Origin: Bauldia sp965232525
GTDB lineage: Bacteria > Pseudomonadota > Alphaproteobacteria > Rhizobiales > Kaistiaceae
NCBI RefSeq assembly: GCF_965232525.1
Contig: NZ_OZ246980.1
Location: 2,046,001-2,110,000, forward strand
Direction: 5' to 3'
Length of the DNA: 64,000 nt
A model generated the notes under the pieces. That model did not search any database, had not been told where the DNA came from, and saw only the letters and a program-made list of their open reading frames with translations. Below, piece after piece: positions 34,982 through 44,145 of this stretch. The stretch's first letter is position 1, and each line of letters starts with the position of its first letter. Both the position numbers and the translations under genes were made by a program.

Positions 34982-35449
34982 GTGGCCACGCTCACACGCA
35001 GTCTGTTGATCCGGCCATATTTGTTCTTCTCGCGCTTCCGTCGTGGAATGACCCTCGGCGCGCGGGCCGCGGTCTTTGATGCCGATGGACGTATCCTCCT
35101 GGTGAGGCACGGCTATGTGGCCGGCTGGTACCTGCCGGGTGGGGCGGTCGAGGTGGGCGAAACCGCCGCTGAGGCAGCGAAACGCGAGGTGCTCGAGGAA
35201 GGTGGCATCCGCCTCGACAGCCCGCCCGAACTCTTCGGGTTCTATCTCAACCGGCAGGGCCTGCAGCGGGATCACGTCGCCTTGTTCTTGTGCCGGTCCT
35301 GGTCACAGGTCCAACCGCCGCCGCGAAACGCCGAGATCGCCGACAGCGGCTTTTTCGCCCCGGACGATCCGCCTGAGGGTACCAGCGTCGGGACCCGGCG
35401 CCGCTTGTCAGAGATCATGAACGGGGGGCGACCGGCTGACGAATGGTAG
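34982..35449 (+). CDS. NUDIX hydrolase
   Basis: A 155-residue NUDIX protein. The NUDIX box GGAVEVGETAAEAAKREVLE followed by EGGI matches the full consensus with the catalytic REVLEEGG. GWYLPGG precedes it. GTG 34982 is preferred because AAGGAG lies 11 bases upstream; GTG 34958 would add eight residues. The substrate of the hydrolysis is unknown. The 212 bases to the next gene (35450-35661) show nothing recognisable. Confidence 0.85.
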   Translation: MATLTRSLLIRPYLFFSRFRRGMTLGARAAVFDADGRILLVRHGYVAGWYLPGGAVEVGETAAEAAKREVLEEGGIRLDSPPELFGFYLNRQGLQRDHVALFLCRSWSQVQPPPRNAEIADSGFFAPDDPPEGTSVGTRRRLSEIMNGGRPADEW

Positions 35450-35661
35450 GGGCGCTTTACGGCACCCGCTCGAAGTGGTATCGGGCCGGCCTCCAAACGA
35501 GGCAACCGTCTCATGGCCATGAAGCGTCTCCGACGACGAACGATGTCAGCTGGTGCCATTCCAGCCATCGCCGCCCGACCGGGCTCCGTTCGCGAATAGA
35601 AAAACGAAAGCGTAACAGGTGGCCGGGCGGGTGAACCACGCCTCCGACCGGACCGCCTGCC

Positions 35662-36186
35662 ATGAAAGCCGACACACTGGACTATCGCGCCGAAACCCTT
35701 GCCGATCACACGGATATCGAGGCCCTGCACGCCGAGGCCTTCGGTCCCGGACGTTTTGCCCGCGCTGCGTTTCGGCTGCGGGAAGGCGTCCCTCACGATC
35801 CGGCTTTGTCCTTCATCGCCACATCCGAGCAGATACTCGTTGCCTCCGTGCGGCTGACGCCGATCACGATCGGCGGACGGTCGGTGCTGCTGCTGGGCCC
35901 GCTGGCCGTCAAACCGGCCTTCAAGGGACAGGGAGCGGGGCGAGCCCTTGTCCGGATGGCGGTCGCAGCCGCACGCGAAGCCGGCCATCGGGTGATCCTT
36001 CTGGTCGGTGATCTGCCCTATTACGCACCGCTCGGCTTCCAGGCATTGCCGCGACGCGCGGTGATATTGCCGTCGCCGGTGGATCCCGATCGGGTGCTTG
36101 CCGCCGAATTGGTTCCCGGAGCCTTGGAGGGCCTGTCCGGCCCGGCGCGCCGTATCGCGCCCGAACCGCAGGGTTCTTCGGACTAG
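35662..36186 (+). CDS. GNAT-family N-acetyltransferase (YhbS-like)
   Basis: A 174-residue GNAT enzyme. LGPLAVKPAFKGQGAGRALV (residues 77-96) contains the acetyl-CoA loop and is typical of the YhbS group. LLVGDLPYYAPLGF follows as in that group. The stop overlaps the end of the convergent 698-residue membrane protein by four bases. The acceptor is unknown. Confidence 0.88.
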   Translation: MKADTLDYRAETLADHTDIEALHAEAFGPGRFARAAFRLREGVPHDPALSFIATSEQILVASVRLTPITIGGRSVLLLGPLAVKPAFKGQGAGRALVRMAVAAAREAGHRVILLVGDLPYYAPLGFQALPRRAVILPSPVDPDRVLAAELVPGALEGLSGPARRIAPEPQGSSD

Positions 36187-38279
36187 CGTCCTTCGCGGAA
36201 CCAGGTCAGGCCGGGAAGCAGCAGCAGAACCAGCAGCGCCAGGAACGCGGCCGGACCGGCATAACCGCCGAAAAGTGGGACGCGGACGATGCCCTTAAGG
36301 ACGCTCGCGTCGGTCATGCGGATTCCCATCCAATCGGCGCCCGACAATGTCGCGCCGCCGCTGATCGGGACGATCCTGGGGACGTCGAGGTTGCCGTCGC
36401 TGTCGGCCATGCGCGCCACGCGACCGCCGGTTTCCTCGGCCAGTGGCGACAGGATGGCGGTCGTCGACCGGGCGTCGATGAACTCTTTCGGGTTGGCCGC
36501 GCCAACATGGGCGAATGCACGGCGCCCGTCCTGCTCTACCCGGTAAAGCCCGATCTCCTCGCCCGGCAATACGGCGCGCCACAGTCCCGGTGCCGCAACT
36601 TCGAGCGGCAGCGTCTCCAACGCGCCCGACGGCGTGACGACGGTAGCCGGCGGCGTCTCGTCGGCCATTGTCTGGCGTTCCACCACCAACTCGCCATTGT
36701 TGGCCACTGCGCGCAGCGCTTCTTCCTCAAGGTCTGGCTCTTTCATCAGCCAGTGAGCGAGACGGCGGAGCAGATCGACGTGGGGGCCGCCGCCTTCGAA
36801 ACCGCGCGCCCACAGCCAGGCGTGATCGGATAGCAGGAGCGCGACCCGCCCTTCGTCGACCCGGTTGAGAACCAACAGCGGCTTCTCATCGGGGCCCGAC
36901 ATGATCGTGTCGCCGCCGGGGCTGCCGACATCGATGACGCGGAACCAGCGTCCCCAGCGGGGCGGGTCGAACGACGCCCCCTCGAGACCACGGGTGACAG
37001 GATGCTTGTCACCGGTCTCGGTGACCTCGGCGTGAAATGGCGTCTCGGTGATGGTCCCGGTCGGCGCCACCGGCAAGACCGGCGACAGCGGCGTGTCGTA
37101 GAGGCTGCCTTCATTGGCGTAGTCGGGACCAGCGGCGATCAGGACCGCGCCACCGTCGCGGACGTAGCGAGCGATGTTGTCGAAGTAGAGTATCGGCAGG
37201 ACGCCCCGGTGCCGGTAGCGGTCGAAGATGATCAGGTCGAACTCTTCGATCTTCTCCGAAAACAGCTCGCGGGTCGGGAACGCGATCAGCGATAGCTGAT
37301 TGATCGGCGTGCCGTCCTGCTTCTCTGGCGGACGAAGGATGGTGAAGTGGACGAGATCGACCGACGCGTCGGACTTGAGGAGGTTCCGCCAGGTGCGCTC
37401 GCCGGAGTGGGGCTCACCCGAAACCAGGAGCACGCGGAGATTCTCGCGGATCCCTTCGATGGTGGCGACGGCGCGGTTGTTGATGTTCGTGAGTTCGCCG
37501 TCGAGCGGCTCCGCCTCGAACTCGAGGATGTTGGGGCCGCCGTGGGTTATTTCCACGGATAAGGATTCTGCCTGGCCGGCGGTCACCACTTCGCTGGAGA
37601 GCGGATTGCCGTCGCGGCTGACCGTGACCCGGACCGCGGCTCCAGTCGGCGTATCGCCGTCGTCGACAACCCGGAACCGGATGGTCTGCGGTTCGCCGAC
37701 GATTCCGAATCGTGGCGCAGCGTCGATCACCAGCCGACGATCGACCTCGTTGTCGCGGCCGGAGATCAGGACGTGAACCGGCGCGCCTCCGCCGAGCCCA
37801 TCGGCATCGGCCGGGGCATCATGGACCTGGCCGTCCGACAGGACGATAACCCCGCCAAACCGCTCGGGCGGCACATCGATGAGATTGGTGGCGAGCGGTT
37901 CGAACAGCAGCGTCCCGTCGACCGTGCCGCCGCCGTCCTGGCCAGCGACGACAGTTCTGAGTTCGATGCTGTCGAACCCGCTGAGCCTCGCCTCCAACGC
38001 CTCGCGCATTGCCGATGTGGTCGCGTCACGGTCGTCGAGGCTCTGGCTGGCGCTCTGATCGACGACCATCGCTACCACGGTCGGAAGCGGTTCGCGATCC
38101 TCCCGCAACGCGACGGGATTGAGGAGGGCGGCGAACAGCACCACGGCGGCAGCCGCTCGCAGCCAAGCGCCGCGCATCCGTTGCCAGATGCCGAAGACAA
38201 TCACGACGATGACAAGGATACCGGCGCCGGCGATCAGCCAGGTAGGTAGCAACGGTTCGAGCGACAAGGACCAGTTCAT
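36183..38279 (-). CDS. Membrane protein with glutamine amidotransferase-like domain, last gene of the MoxR operon
   Basis: A 698-residue protein with two N-terminal membrane helices (residues 12-31 and 38-56) and one near the C-terminus (about 678-693). The large part between should be periplasmic. VVAMVVDQSASQSL with VIVLSDGQVHD resembles a degenerate von Willebrand A domain. FDLIIFDRYRHRGVLPILY and GGAVLIAAGPDY lie in an amidotransferase-like domain. It has the place of similar proteins in MoxR/DUF58/DUF4159 operons of alphaproteobacteria. It overlaps the DUF4159 gene by four bases (ATGA). The function is unknown; an envelope role is inferred. Confidence 0.8.
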   Translation of the reverse strand: MNWSLSLEPLLPTWLIAGAGILVIVVIVFGIWQRMRGAWLRAAAAVVLFAALLNPVALREDREPLPTVVAMVVDQSASQSLDDRDATTSAMREALEARLSGFDSIELRTVVAGQDGGGTVDGTLLFEPLATNLIDVPPERFGGVIVLSDGQVHDAPADADGLGGGAPVHVLISGRDNEVDRRLVIDAAPRFGIVGEPQTIRFRVVDDGDTPTGAAVRVTVSRDGNPLSSEVVTAGQAESLSVEITHGGPNILEFEAEPLDGELTNINNRAVATIEGIRENLRVLLVSGEPHSGERTWRNLLKSDASVDLVHFTILRPPEKQDGTPINQLSLIAFPTRELFSEKIEEFDLIIFDRYRHRGVLPILYFDNIARYVRDGGAVLIAAGPDYANEGSLYDTPLSPVLPVAPTGTITETPFHAEVTETGDKHPVTRGLEGASFDPPRWGRWFRVIDVGSPGGDTIMSGPDEKPLLVLNRVDEGRVALLLSDHAWLWARGFEGGGPHVDLLRRLAHWLMKEPDLEEEALRAVANNGELVVERQTMADETPPATVVTPSGALETLPLEVAAPGLWRAVLPGEEIGLYRVEQDGRRAFAHVGAANPKEFIDARSTTAILSPLAEETGGRVARMADSDGNLDVPRIVPISGGATLSGADWMGIRMTDASVLKGIVRVPLFGGYAGPAAFLALLVLLLLPGLTWFREGR

Positions 38280-41080
38280 TGGCCAAGCCGTTCAAGCAGG
38301 GCGGGGACGTGAACCTGATCGGCCTTGTAGTTGCCGGTCAGGGTGTACATGACGATGTTGACCCCTGTGCGGAACGCCATTTCACGTTGGATCGGGTCGG
38401 CGGGGACGGTGGTGTAGAGGAGTTCACCATCATCGCTCATCGCCCACGCAGCGGCGAAGTCGTTCTCGGTGATCAGAATGCTCGACACGCCGTCGCCGGC
38501 CTGCGCCGGCCGGTCGGTGCGGGCGGTCTCATCCGCCATCGCCTCGACCCACAGCGGTCCACCGGCATATCGCCCGGGAAATTCGGTGAGTAGGTAGAAC
38601 GCCTTGGTCAGCACGTGGTCGCCCGGTACCGGTTCGAGCGGCGGGATGTCGAGGCTTGCCAGCATCTCGCGGAGCCGCTCGACCGCCGGCGTTCCGCTGA
38701 AACTGCCGAAGCTGGTTGACCTTTCGAGCTGGTCGCGGGTGTCGAACAGCACCGATCCGCCCTGCCGCATATAGGCTTCGACTCGCGCCATGGTCGCGGA
38801 GTCGGGCAATGGACCGTCAGCGTCGATCGGCCAGTAAAGCAGCGGATAGAAGGCAAGCTCGTCGCGCGCCGGATCGATTCCCATGGGGTCACCCGGCTCA
38901 AGCGCGGTCCGTTCCGCTAGGATGCGGGTCAGGCCTCTGAGGCCGGCGGCGCTGACGGTATCGATCTCGTCATTGCCGGTTTCGACATAGGCGAGCCGCG
39001 TCTGGCTAACGGCATCTACAGCGAACTGATCCGCCTCGTCATCGGCCGACACGGGCGTTGGCTGATACGCTAGCCCAACGGCGATCGCGATCGCCAAGAT
39101 GGTCGCTGCCGCCTGCGGTCGGCGGAAGGTCAAGGCTCGGTTCAGCCACAGCACGGCGAGCGCGTCGGCCAGGAACAGCGCCAACGCCAGTGCCAACAGC
39201 CAGGGCCGCAAATCGAGCGGTGTTTCATCGGGATAGGGGATCACTGTTGCGTCGGGAATTATCGACAGGTCGAGCGGTGTGAGGGCCGTGGTCTCCGACA
39301 ACAGGTTGAGCGACCGGAACCCCTCCTCGGTACCATAGAGGCCGGGCGGATGGTTGGGCCCAGGGACCGGTTCGGCACCGGTAGCTGGGATCGGCTGGGC
39401 GTCCGGTCCAGGCGTGACGAACCGACCGTAGCCGTCGAGCAGCCGAAATGGCGGCACCGTGGCGACATCGTTCTGGCTCTCCGGCGTGCGCTCGGCTCGG
39501 GCGGCCGACGAGAACGCCACAACCTGACGAAGCATGTCGACGAACGTTCCCGACAACGGCAGGTTCGACCAACTCGTGTCGGCCGTCACATGGAAGAGGA
39601 CGAGCCATCCGTCACCGAACGGCGCTGCTGTGACGAGTGGCGTGCCGTCGTCAAGTGCTGCCCAAGTGCGCTGGGCGAGGGTTCCGTCGGGCTCGGCGAG
39701 AACCTGACGCTTGACCAGCACATCCGCGGGGATGTCGAGACCGGCAAAAGGACCTGTTTGGGCGAATCGCGCCAACGGCTGTTCCTCCTGCCAGGTGAGC
39801 GATCCGCCGAGCACGCGATCGCCCTGGCGCAACCGAACCGGGACCAGCGAGTCGGTCGCAGTCGCCAAGCGTGGCCCAGCAAACCGGACCAGTGTTCCAC
39901 CTTCGGCGATCCACCGGCTGACCTCATCTTCGACCTCTGGAGGCAGTGTGCCGATGTCGGCCATGGCGATGATGGACACGCCGCTGTCGATCAGTTCCGG
40001 AACGGCGACCGCGGCGTTGGCGTCGCGCGGCTCGTAAATGTCAGCAAACGGCTCGACGGCGCGGCCGATGTAGTAGAGCGGCGACAACAGCGGTTGCGCG
40101 GTGTCGGCTGCGGCGCCCGACAAGAGGCCAACGCGACGGCGGCGCCACCGTTCGTCCAACAACTGAACCGCCCCGGCGGTCTCGTTTCCAACGATCTCGA
40201 GCCGGGCGATGTCGTTGCGGAGTTCGACCGGCAGGTCGATTTCGGCGTTTCCACTTGTGGCGTCGCCAGCGATCGTAAACGGAAAATCCCCGATCGAACG
40301 GCCGCGGATGTCCGTCGCCCGGACGAAGCCAGCCGTCGTCGGGCCGCTGCTTTGTCTGACCACCGGCACGGTCAATGCACTGGCGCCGCCGGTCGGTGGC
40401 ACCAGACCGACGATGTCGCGATCGGGATCGGCGTAGACCAGAATGTCGCCGTCCACCGCATTGCTCAGGAATCCAGCGAATGCCGCGTTCGCGTTGCCAC
40501 CGAGGCCGTCCGACAGCCAGGCGACTCCGCCGAACGGGGTTTCGCCGCGGGCGACGTCGATCGCGGTGGTCAGCGCGGCATAATCGGCGGCATAGGGGCG
40601 CGGCGCCATGGCGTCGAGCCGGCGCAGTGCCTCCGCTGCGTCGCCAGGTGCCAACTCCTGGCCGGTGCCGTCGGCGGTACCGATCACGGTGATCGGCCGT
40701 GCATCTTCTTCAGCGTCGCGAATGACCTGGCGCGCGGTGTCGACGGTTCGGCTCCACCTCGGTGCCGATGCCCAACCGTTGTCGACCACGACCAGCAACG
40801 GACCGGAACCCGCGGCGCGGTCCGCGCTCGGCTTGTAGATCGGTCCGGCGAGCGCGACGATCAGCGCCGCGGCGATCAGGCAGCGCAACAGGATCAGCCA
40901 CCACGGGGTCTGGGCCGGCTGCTCCTCCTTGGGCGTGATCTCGAGTAGCAGCCGGGTTGGCGGAAACGTTTCCGTCTTCGGTTTGGGCGGCGTCACTCGC
41001 AGCAGAAACCAGATCAGCGGCAGCACCAGCAGCGCCAGCAGAATGGGCGGATAGGCGAAGGCGAAGGGCAGACCGCTCAT
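38276..41080 (-). CDS. BatA-like and DUF4159 membrane protein
   Basis: A 934-residue protein. It begins with the BatA-type N-terminal region FAYPPILLALLVLPLIWFLL, then a second helix near residue 65, and a von Willebrand-like part (LLVVVDNGWASAPRWSRTVD). Helices follow around 632-650 and 662-680. The C-terminal 210 residues form a DUF4159 domain with YPLLYWPIDADG and GGSVLFDTRDQ. It overlaps the genes on both sides by four bases, so the four genes are translated together. The role is unknown; related Bat proteins are tied to envelope stress. Confidence 0.82.
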   Translation of the reverse strand: MSGLPFAFAYPPILLALLVLPLIWFLLRVTPPKPKTETFPPTRLLLEITPKEEQPAQTPWWLILLRCLIAAALIVALAGPIYKPSADRAAGSGPLLVVVDNGWASAPRWSRTVDTARQVIRDAEEDARPITVIGTADGTGQELAPGDAAEALRRLDAMAPRPYAADYAALTTAIDVARGETPFGGVAWLSDGLGGNANAAFAGFLSNAVDGDILVYADPDRDIVGLVPPTGGASALTVPVVRQSSGPTTAGFVRATDIRGRSIGDFPFTIAGDATSGNAEIDLPVELRNDIARLEIVGNETAGAVQLLDERWRRRRVGLLSGAAADTAQPLLSPLYYIGRAVEPFADIYEPRDANAAVAVPELIDSGVSIIAMADIGTLPPEVEDEVSRWIAEGGTLVRFAGPRLATATDSLVPVRLRQGDRVLGGSLTWQEEQPLARFAQTGPFAGLDIPADVLVKRQVLAEPDGTLAQRTWAALDDGTPLVTAAPFGDGWLVLFHVTADTSWSNLPLSGTFVDMLRQVVAFSSAARAERTPESQNDVATVPPFRLLDGYGRFVTPGPDAQPIPATGAEPVPGPNHPPGLYGTEEGFRSLNLLSETTALTPLDLSIIPDATVIPYPDETPLDLRPWLLALALALFLADALAVLWLNRALTFRRPQAAATILAIAIAVGLAYQPTPVSADDEADQFAVDAVSQTRLAYVETGNDEIDTVSAAGLRGLTRILAERTALEPGDPMGIDPARDELAFYPLLYWPIDADGPLPDSATMARVEAYMRQGGSVLFDTRDQLERSTSFGSFSGTPAVERLREMLASLDIPPLEPVPGDHVLTKAFYLLTEFPGRYAGGPLWVEAMADETARTDRPAQAGDGVSSILITENDFAAAWAMSDDGELLYTTVPADPIQREMAFRTGVNIVMYTLTGNYKADQVHVPALLERLGQ

Positions 41081-42003
41081 GCTGCCTGACCCATCGGTAG
41101 CGAGAGCGATGGCGACTGCCGGTCGGTAAGGCGCGCGTGCAGGGCTAGCAGCGGCTCGGTGGCCGGCCGATCCGTCCGGTGAATGAGGAAGCTCCAGTCA
41201 AGCCGGCGGCAGATCGCCGACAGTCGGTCGCGTAGCGCCGCCAACCGGTCGCGATAGTCGTCACGATAGGACTCGGCCCGGCTCACCACATGGCGCGCGC
41301 CGCTTTCGGGATCGATGAATTCGGTGCGACCGGCGTAAGAGAACGTCTCCTCGATCGGATCGACCACCTGAACCAGGTGGGCCCGAGCGCCGCTGCGCAC
41401 GATCTCATCGAGGCGCGTCTCGGTTTCTTCCATCGGATCGAGGAAATCGCCGATCAGCACAATGTCCGTGAAGCGACGAAGCGGCCGCAAGTCCGGCGGC
41501 TTCGATTCGGCGTGGGCGAGGAACTCGGCCACGCGTTCGGCGGCGTTTCGCGAAAGGATCGGATCGCTCTCGCCGATCAGCCCGACGCGTTCGCCGGCCA
41601 ACGCCAGCATCTCGGCTACGGCGAGGATCAGCACCAGCATCCGGTCGCGCTTGGACACGGTCGAGAGCCGGGAACGAAATGCCATAGACGGTGACAGGTC
41701 TCCCCATAGCCACACCATATGGGCGGCTTCCCATTCCCGCTCACGGACGTAGTAGTGATCGTCGCGGGCAGACCGGCGCCAGTCGACGCTCGATGCCGTT
41801 TCGCCAGGCAGGAACGGCCGGAATTGCCAGAATGTCTCTCCGCGACCGGCGACCCGTCGGCCGTGCCAGCCGGCGATCACGGTTGCCGCCACGCGCCGGG
41901 CCTCGACAAGGAGATCGGGCAGCCCAGCGGCCACGCCCTTCGCGTCGGCGAGGGTGCCGTGCATTGACCCGGTACTCCGCCCCTCGGATCGCGGGTTGGC
42001 CAT
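41077..42003 (-). CDS. DUF58-domain protein
   Basis: A 308-residue cytoplasmic protein of the DUF58 group that nearly always accompanies MoxR ATPases. GRGETFWQFRPFLPGE and VDWRRSARDDHYYVREREWE are the hallmark DUF58 segments, followed by a VWA-like part (MVWLWGDLSPSMAF). ATG 42003 lies two bases after the moxR stop; ATG 41964 is an alternative. It overlaps the DUF4159 gene by four bases. It may be an adaptor between the ATPase and the membrane proteins. Confidence 0.9.
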   Translation of the reverse strand: MANPRSEGRSTGSMHGTLADAKGVAAGLPDLLVEARRVAATVIAGWHGRRVAGRGETFWQFRPFLPGETASSVDWRRSARDDHYYVREREWEAAHMVWLWGDLSPSMAFRSRLSTVSKRDRMLVLILAVAEMLALAGERVGLIGESDPILSRNAAERVAEFLAHAESKPPDLRPLRRFTDIVLIGDFLDPMEETETRLDEIVRSGARAHLVQVVDPIEETFSYAGRTEFIDPESGARHVVSRAESYRDDYRDRLAALRDRLSAICRRLDWSFLIHRTDRPATEPLLALHARLTDRQSPSLSLPMGQAA

Positions 42004-42005
42004 CG

Positions 42006-43013
42006 TCAGCCTATCTTAGCCCTCAGATCGGCGATGACGTCGCTGACGGTCAAACCCTCGGCGCGTGCGGCGAAAGACAGGGCCATGCGGTGCTTCAGCA
42101 CCGGCTCGGCGAGGTCGGCCACGTCGTCCAGCGATGGGGCCAGACGGCCGTCGGTGAGCGCCCGGGCGCGGACCGCGAGCATCAACGCCTGACTGGCGCG
42201 GGGGCCTGGACCCCAGGCGATGGTTTCGTCGAGCTTGGCGTCGCCACTGCCGGGACGGGCCGAACGCACCAGGTTGAGGATGGCTTCGACCACCGATTCG
42301 CCCACCGGCATCGTCCGGACCAACCGCTGGATCGCCTGGATTCCGGGCGCGTCGAGCACAGCCTCGGCCTGGCCTTCCGTTGCGCCGGTGGTTTCAAACA
42401 GCATCCTGCGTTCAGCATCGCGATCCGGATAGTGCACGTCGATTTGCAACAGGAACCGGTCGAGCTGCGCCTCCGGTAGCGGGTAGGTGCCTTCCTGTTC
42501 GAGCGGGTTCTGGGTCGCGAGCACATGGAACGGCGCTGGTAGATCGTGTCGGGCTCCGGCGACCGTAACGTGATGTTCCTGCATCGATTGGAGGAGGGCC
42601 GATTGCGTGCGCGGGCTCGCCCGGTTGATCTCGTCGGCCATCAGCAATTGGGTGAACACCGGTCCCGGGACGAACCGGAACGCGCGGCTGCCATCGGCGC
42701 CTACGTCCATGATCTCGGAGCCGAGAATGTCCGACGGCATCAGGTCGGGCGTGAACTGGATCCGTGCCGAAGAGAGCCCGAGCACCGTACCAAGCGTCTC
42801 GACCAGCTTGGTCTTGGCCAGACCGGGCACGCCGATCAGCAGTCCGTGCCCGCTCGCCAGGATGGTGATGAGGGCCCGATCGACGACGGTTTCCTGGCCG
42901 TAGATGATCTTGGCAATCGCTGACCGCGCGGCCTTGATCTTCTCGACCGCGGCTTCCGTTTCGACGAGGATTTTGTCCGGGTCGACGGCAGGCGGTTGGG
43001 TCAATGCACTCAT
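42006..43013 (-). CDS. MoxR-type AAA+ ATPase
   Basis: A 335-residue AAA+ ATPase. LIGVPGLAKTKLVETLG holds Walker A (residues 61-68), LLMADEINRASPRTQSALL holds Walker B, and ATQNPLEQEGTYPLPEAQLD holds sensor 1. The C-terminal lid domain has the sensor 2 region (GPGPRASQALMLAVRARAL). MoxR proteins act as chaperones that help assemble or activate complexes. It is the first gene of the four-gene operon. The 221 bases upstream hold the divergent promoters with the NUDIX gene. Confidence 0.95.
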   Translation of the reverse strand: MSALTQPPAVDPDKILVETEAAVEKIKAARSAIAKIIYGQETVVDRALITILASGHGLLIGVPGLAKTKLVETLGTVLGLSSARIQFTPDLMPSDILGSEIMDVGADGSRAFRFVPGPVFTQLLMADEINRASPRTQSALLQSMQEHHVTVAGARHDLPAPFHVLATQNPLEQEGTYPLPEAQLDRFLLQIDVHYPDRDAERRMLFETTGATEGQAEAVLDAPGIQAIQRLVRTMPVGESVVEAILNLVRSARPGSGDAKLDETIAWGPGPRASQALMLAVRARALTDGRLAPSLDDVADLAEPVLKHRMALSFAARAEGLTVSDVIADLRAKIG

Positions 43014-43234
43014 GGAGGACGTGGCGCTCCCTCAGGTTCCGACCCGCAAATCGGGTCACCATTCACCAGTGTTACACGGCCGGCGGCCCAACAGTAGGCC
43101 AAACCCGGACGATCGACGTCACGCCCCGCCCCATCATGACATAGGGTAAAGCCGGGCGAAACAATGGCCGTAGAGGCTTCTTTTGCCGCGCCGGTTCAGG
43201 GTGACGATCGTCGGCGTCGTGATATCGTCTCCGG

Positions 43235-43867
43235 ATGCACGTGTCTCACCCGCCATCCCCCTACGCCCCCACACGTTTTTTCCGCCTGCTGACGGAGCGG
43301 CTCGGCACGATCCAGGACGGCGTCGTCCGCGGCGATCACGTTCTCAATCCCGAGTTCGCCGACCATAATGTGTCCTACCGCGATGCGGCGGTGCTGGTTC
43401 CCATCGTCGCTCGGGAGCCGGAAGCTACCGTGTTACTCACGGTGCGGACAGCGAATCTCAGCGATCACGCCGGGCAGATTGCCTTCCCCGGCGGCAAGAT
43501 TGACCGGGGCGACGACAGTCCATCGGCGGCGGCGCTGAGGGAGGCCCGCGAAGAGATCGGTCTCGATTCATCCGCCGTGGATCTCCTCGGTACCCTACCG
43601 CCGTATCTGAGCCGAACAGGATTCCGAATCGCCCCCGTCGTAGCGCAGGTTTCCCCGACCCACCGGCTCACGGTGAACCCGCAAGAAGTTGATCATGCGT
43701 TCGAAGTGCCGCTAGCGTTCCTGATGGACCCCACCAATCACCGGCGAACCAGCCGGGTATTTTGGGGGAAGCGGCGGTACTTCTATGAGATGCCGTTCGA
43801 GCAGCACTATATATGGGGCGTCACCGCTGGGATCATTAGGGAGCTGTACGAGCAGGTCTTTGTCTGA
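43235..43867 (+). CDS. CoA pyrophosphatase-type NUDIX hydrolase (NudL/YeaB-like)
   Basis: A 210-residue NUDIX enzyme. LTVRTANLSDHAGQIAFPGG is the UPF0035 signature specific to CoA pyrophosphatases. The NUDIX box follows as GGKIDRGDDSPSAAALREAR and EEIGL, with Asp in place of the first Glu as is usual in this group. It should cut CoA into phosphopantetheine and 3',5'-ADP. Its stop overlaps the start of the DUF6111 gene by one base. Confidence 0.92.
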   Translation: MHVSHPPSPYAPTRFFRLLTERLGTIQDGVVRGDHVLNPEFADHNVSYRDAAVLVPIVAREPEATVLLTVRTANLSDHAGQIAFPGGKIDRGDDSPSAAALREAREEIGLDSSAVDLLGTLPPYLSRTGFRIAPVVAQVSPTHRLTVNPQEVDHAFEVPLAFLMDPTNHRRTSRVFWGKRRYFYEMPFEQHYIWGVTAGIIRELYEQVFV

Positions 43868-44130
43868 TGGGTCGCATTATCGCGTTCAATCTCTTGTTCT
43901 TTCTCCTGCCGTTCGGCGTGTATGTCGCTTGGCTGTTCGCCACCCGTGGCGCCGCCAACAACGCTGGCGACTGGACGATGAAAACGATCGGTTGGTTGGC
44001 TGTGGGCGGTGCGGCCTTGATGGTTGCCGCGCTGGTCGTTTTCGTGCAATTCACCGGTGCGCCGCCGGGTAGCACCTATGTTCCGGCTCAATTCATTGAC
44101 GGCGAGTTGGTTCCCGGCCGTTTCGACTAA
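43867..44130 (+). CDS. DUF6111 family membrane protein
   Basis: An 87-residue protein with two membrane helices (residues 4-25 and 40-62) and a short C-terminal tail. The sequence fits DUF6111, a small alphaproteobacterial family typically found beside the CoA pyrophosphatase and CCA-adding enzyme genes, as here. It is coupled to the upstream gene (TGATG) and precedes the CCA gene by 15 bases. The function is unknown. Confidence 0.82.
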   Translation: MGRIIAFNLLFFLLPFGVYVAWLFATRGAANNAGDWTMKTIGWLAVGGAALMVAALVVFVQFTGAPPGSTYVPAQFIDGELVPGRFD

Positions 44131-44145
44131 CGCCGAGGCGGCTCA

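Noticed and set aside
35450..35661. Possible small gene in the 212-base gap
   Set aside because: The open frames on both strands lack a ribosome site, homology and credible composition.
39350..40948. Long open frame (about 530 codons) on the plus strand
   Set aside because: It is the antisense shadow of the DUF4159 gene, produced by high GC; low-complexity Arg/Gly/Asp content and no known motif.
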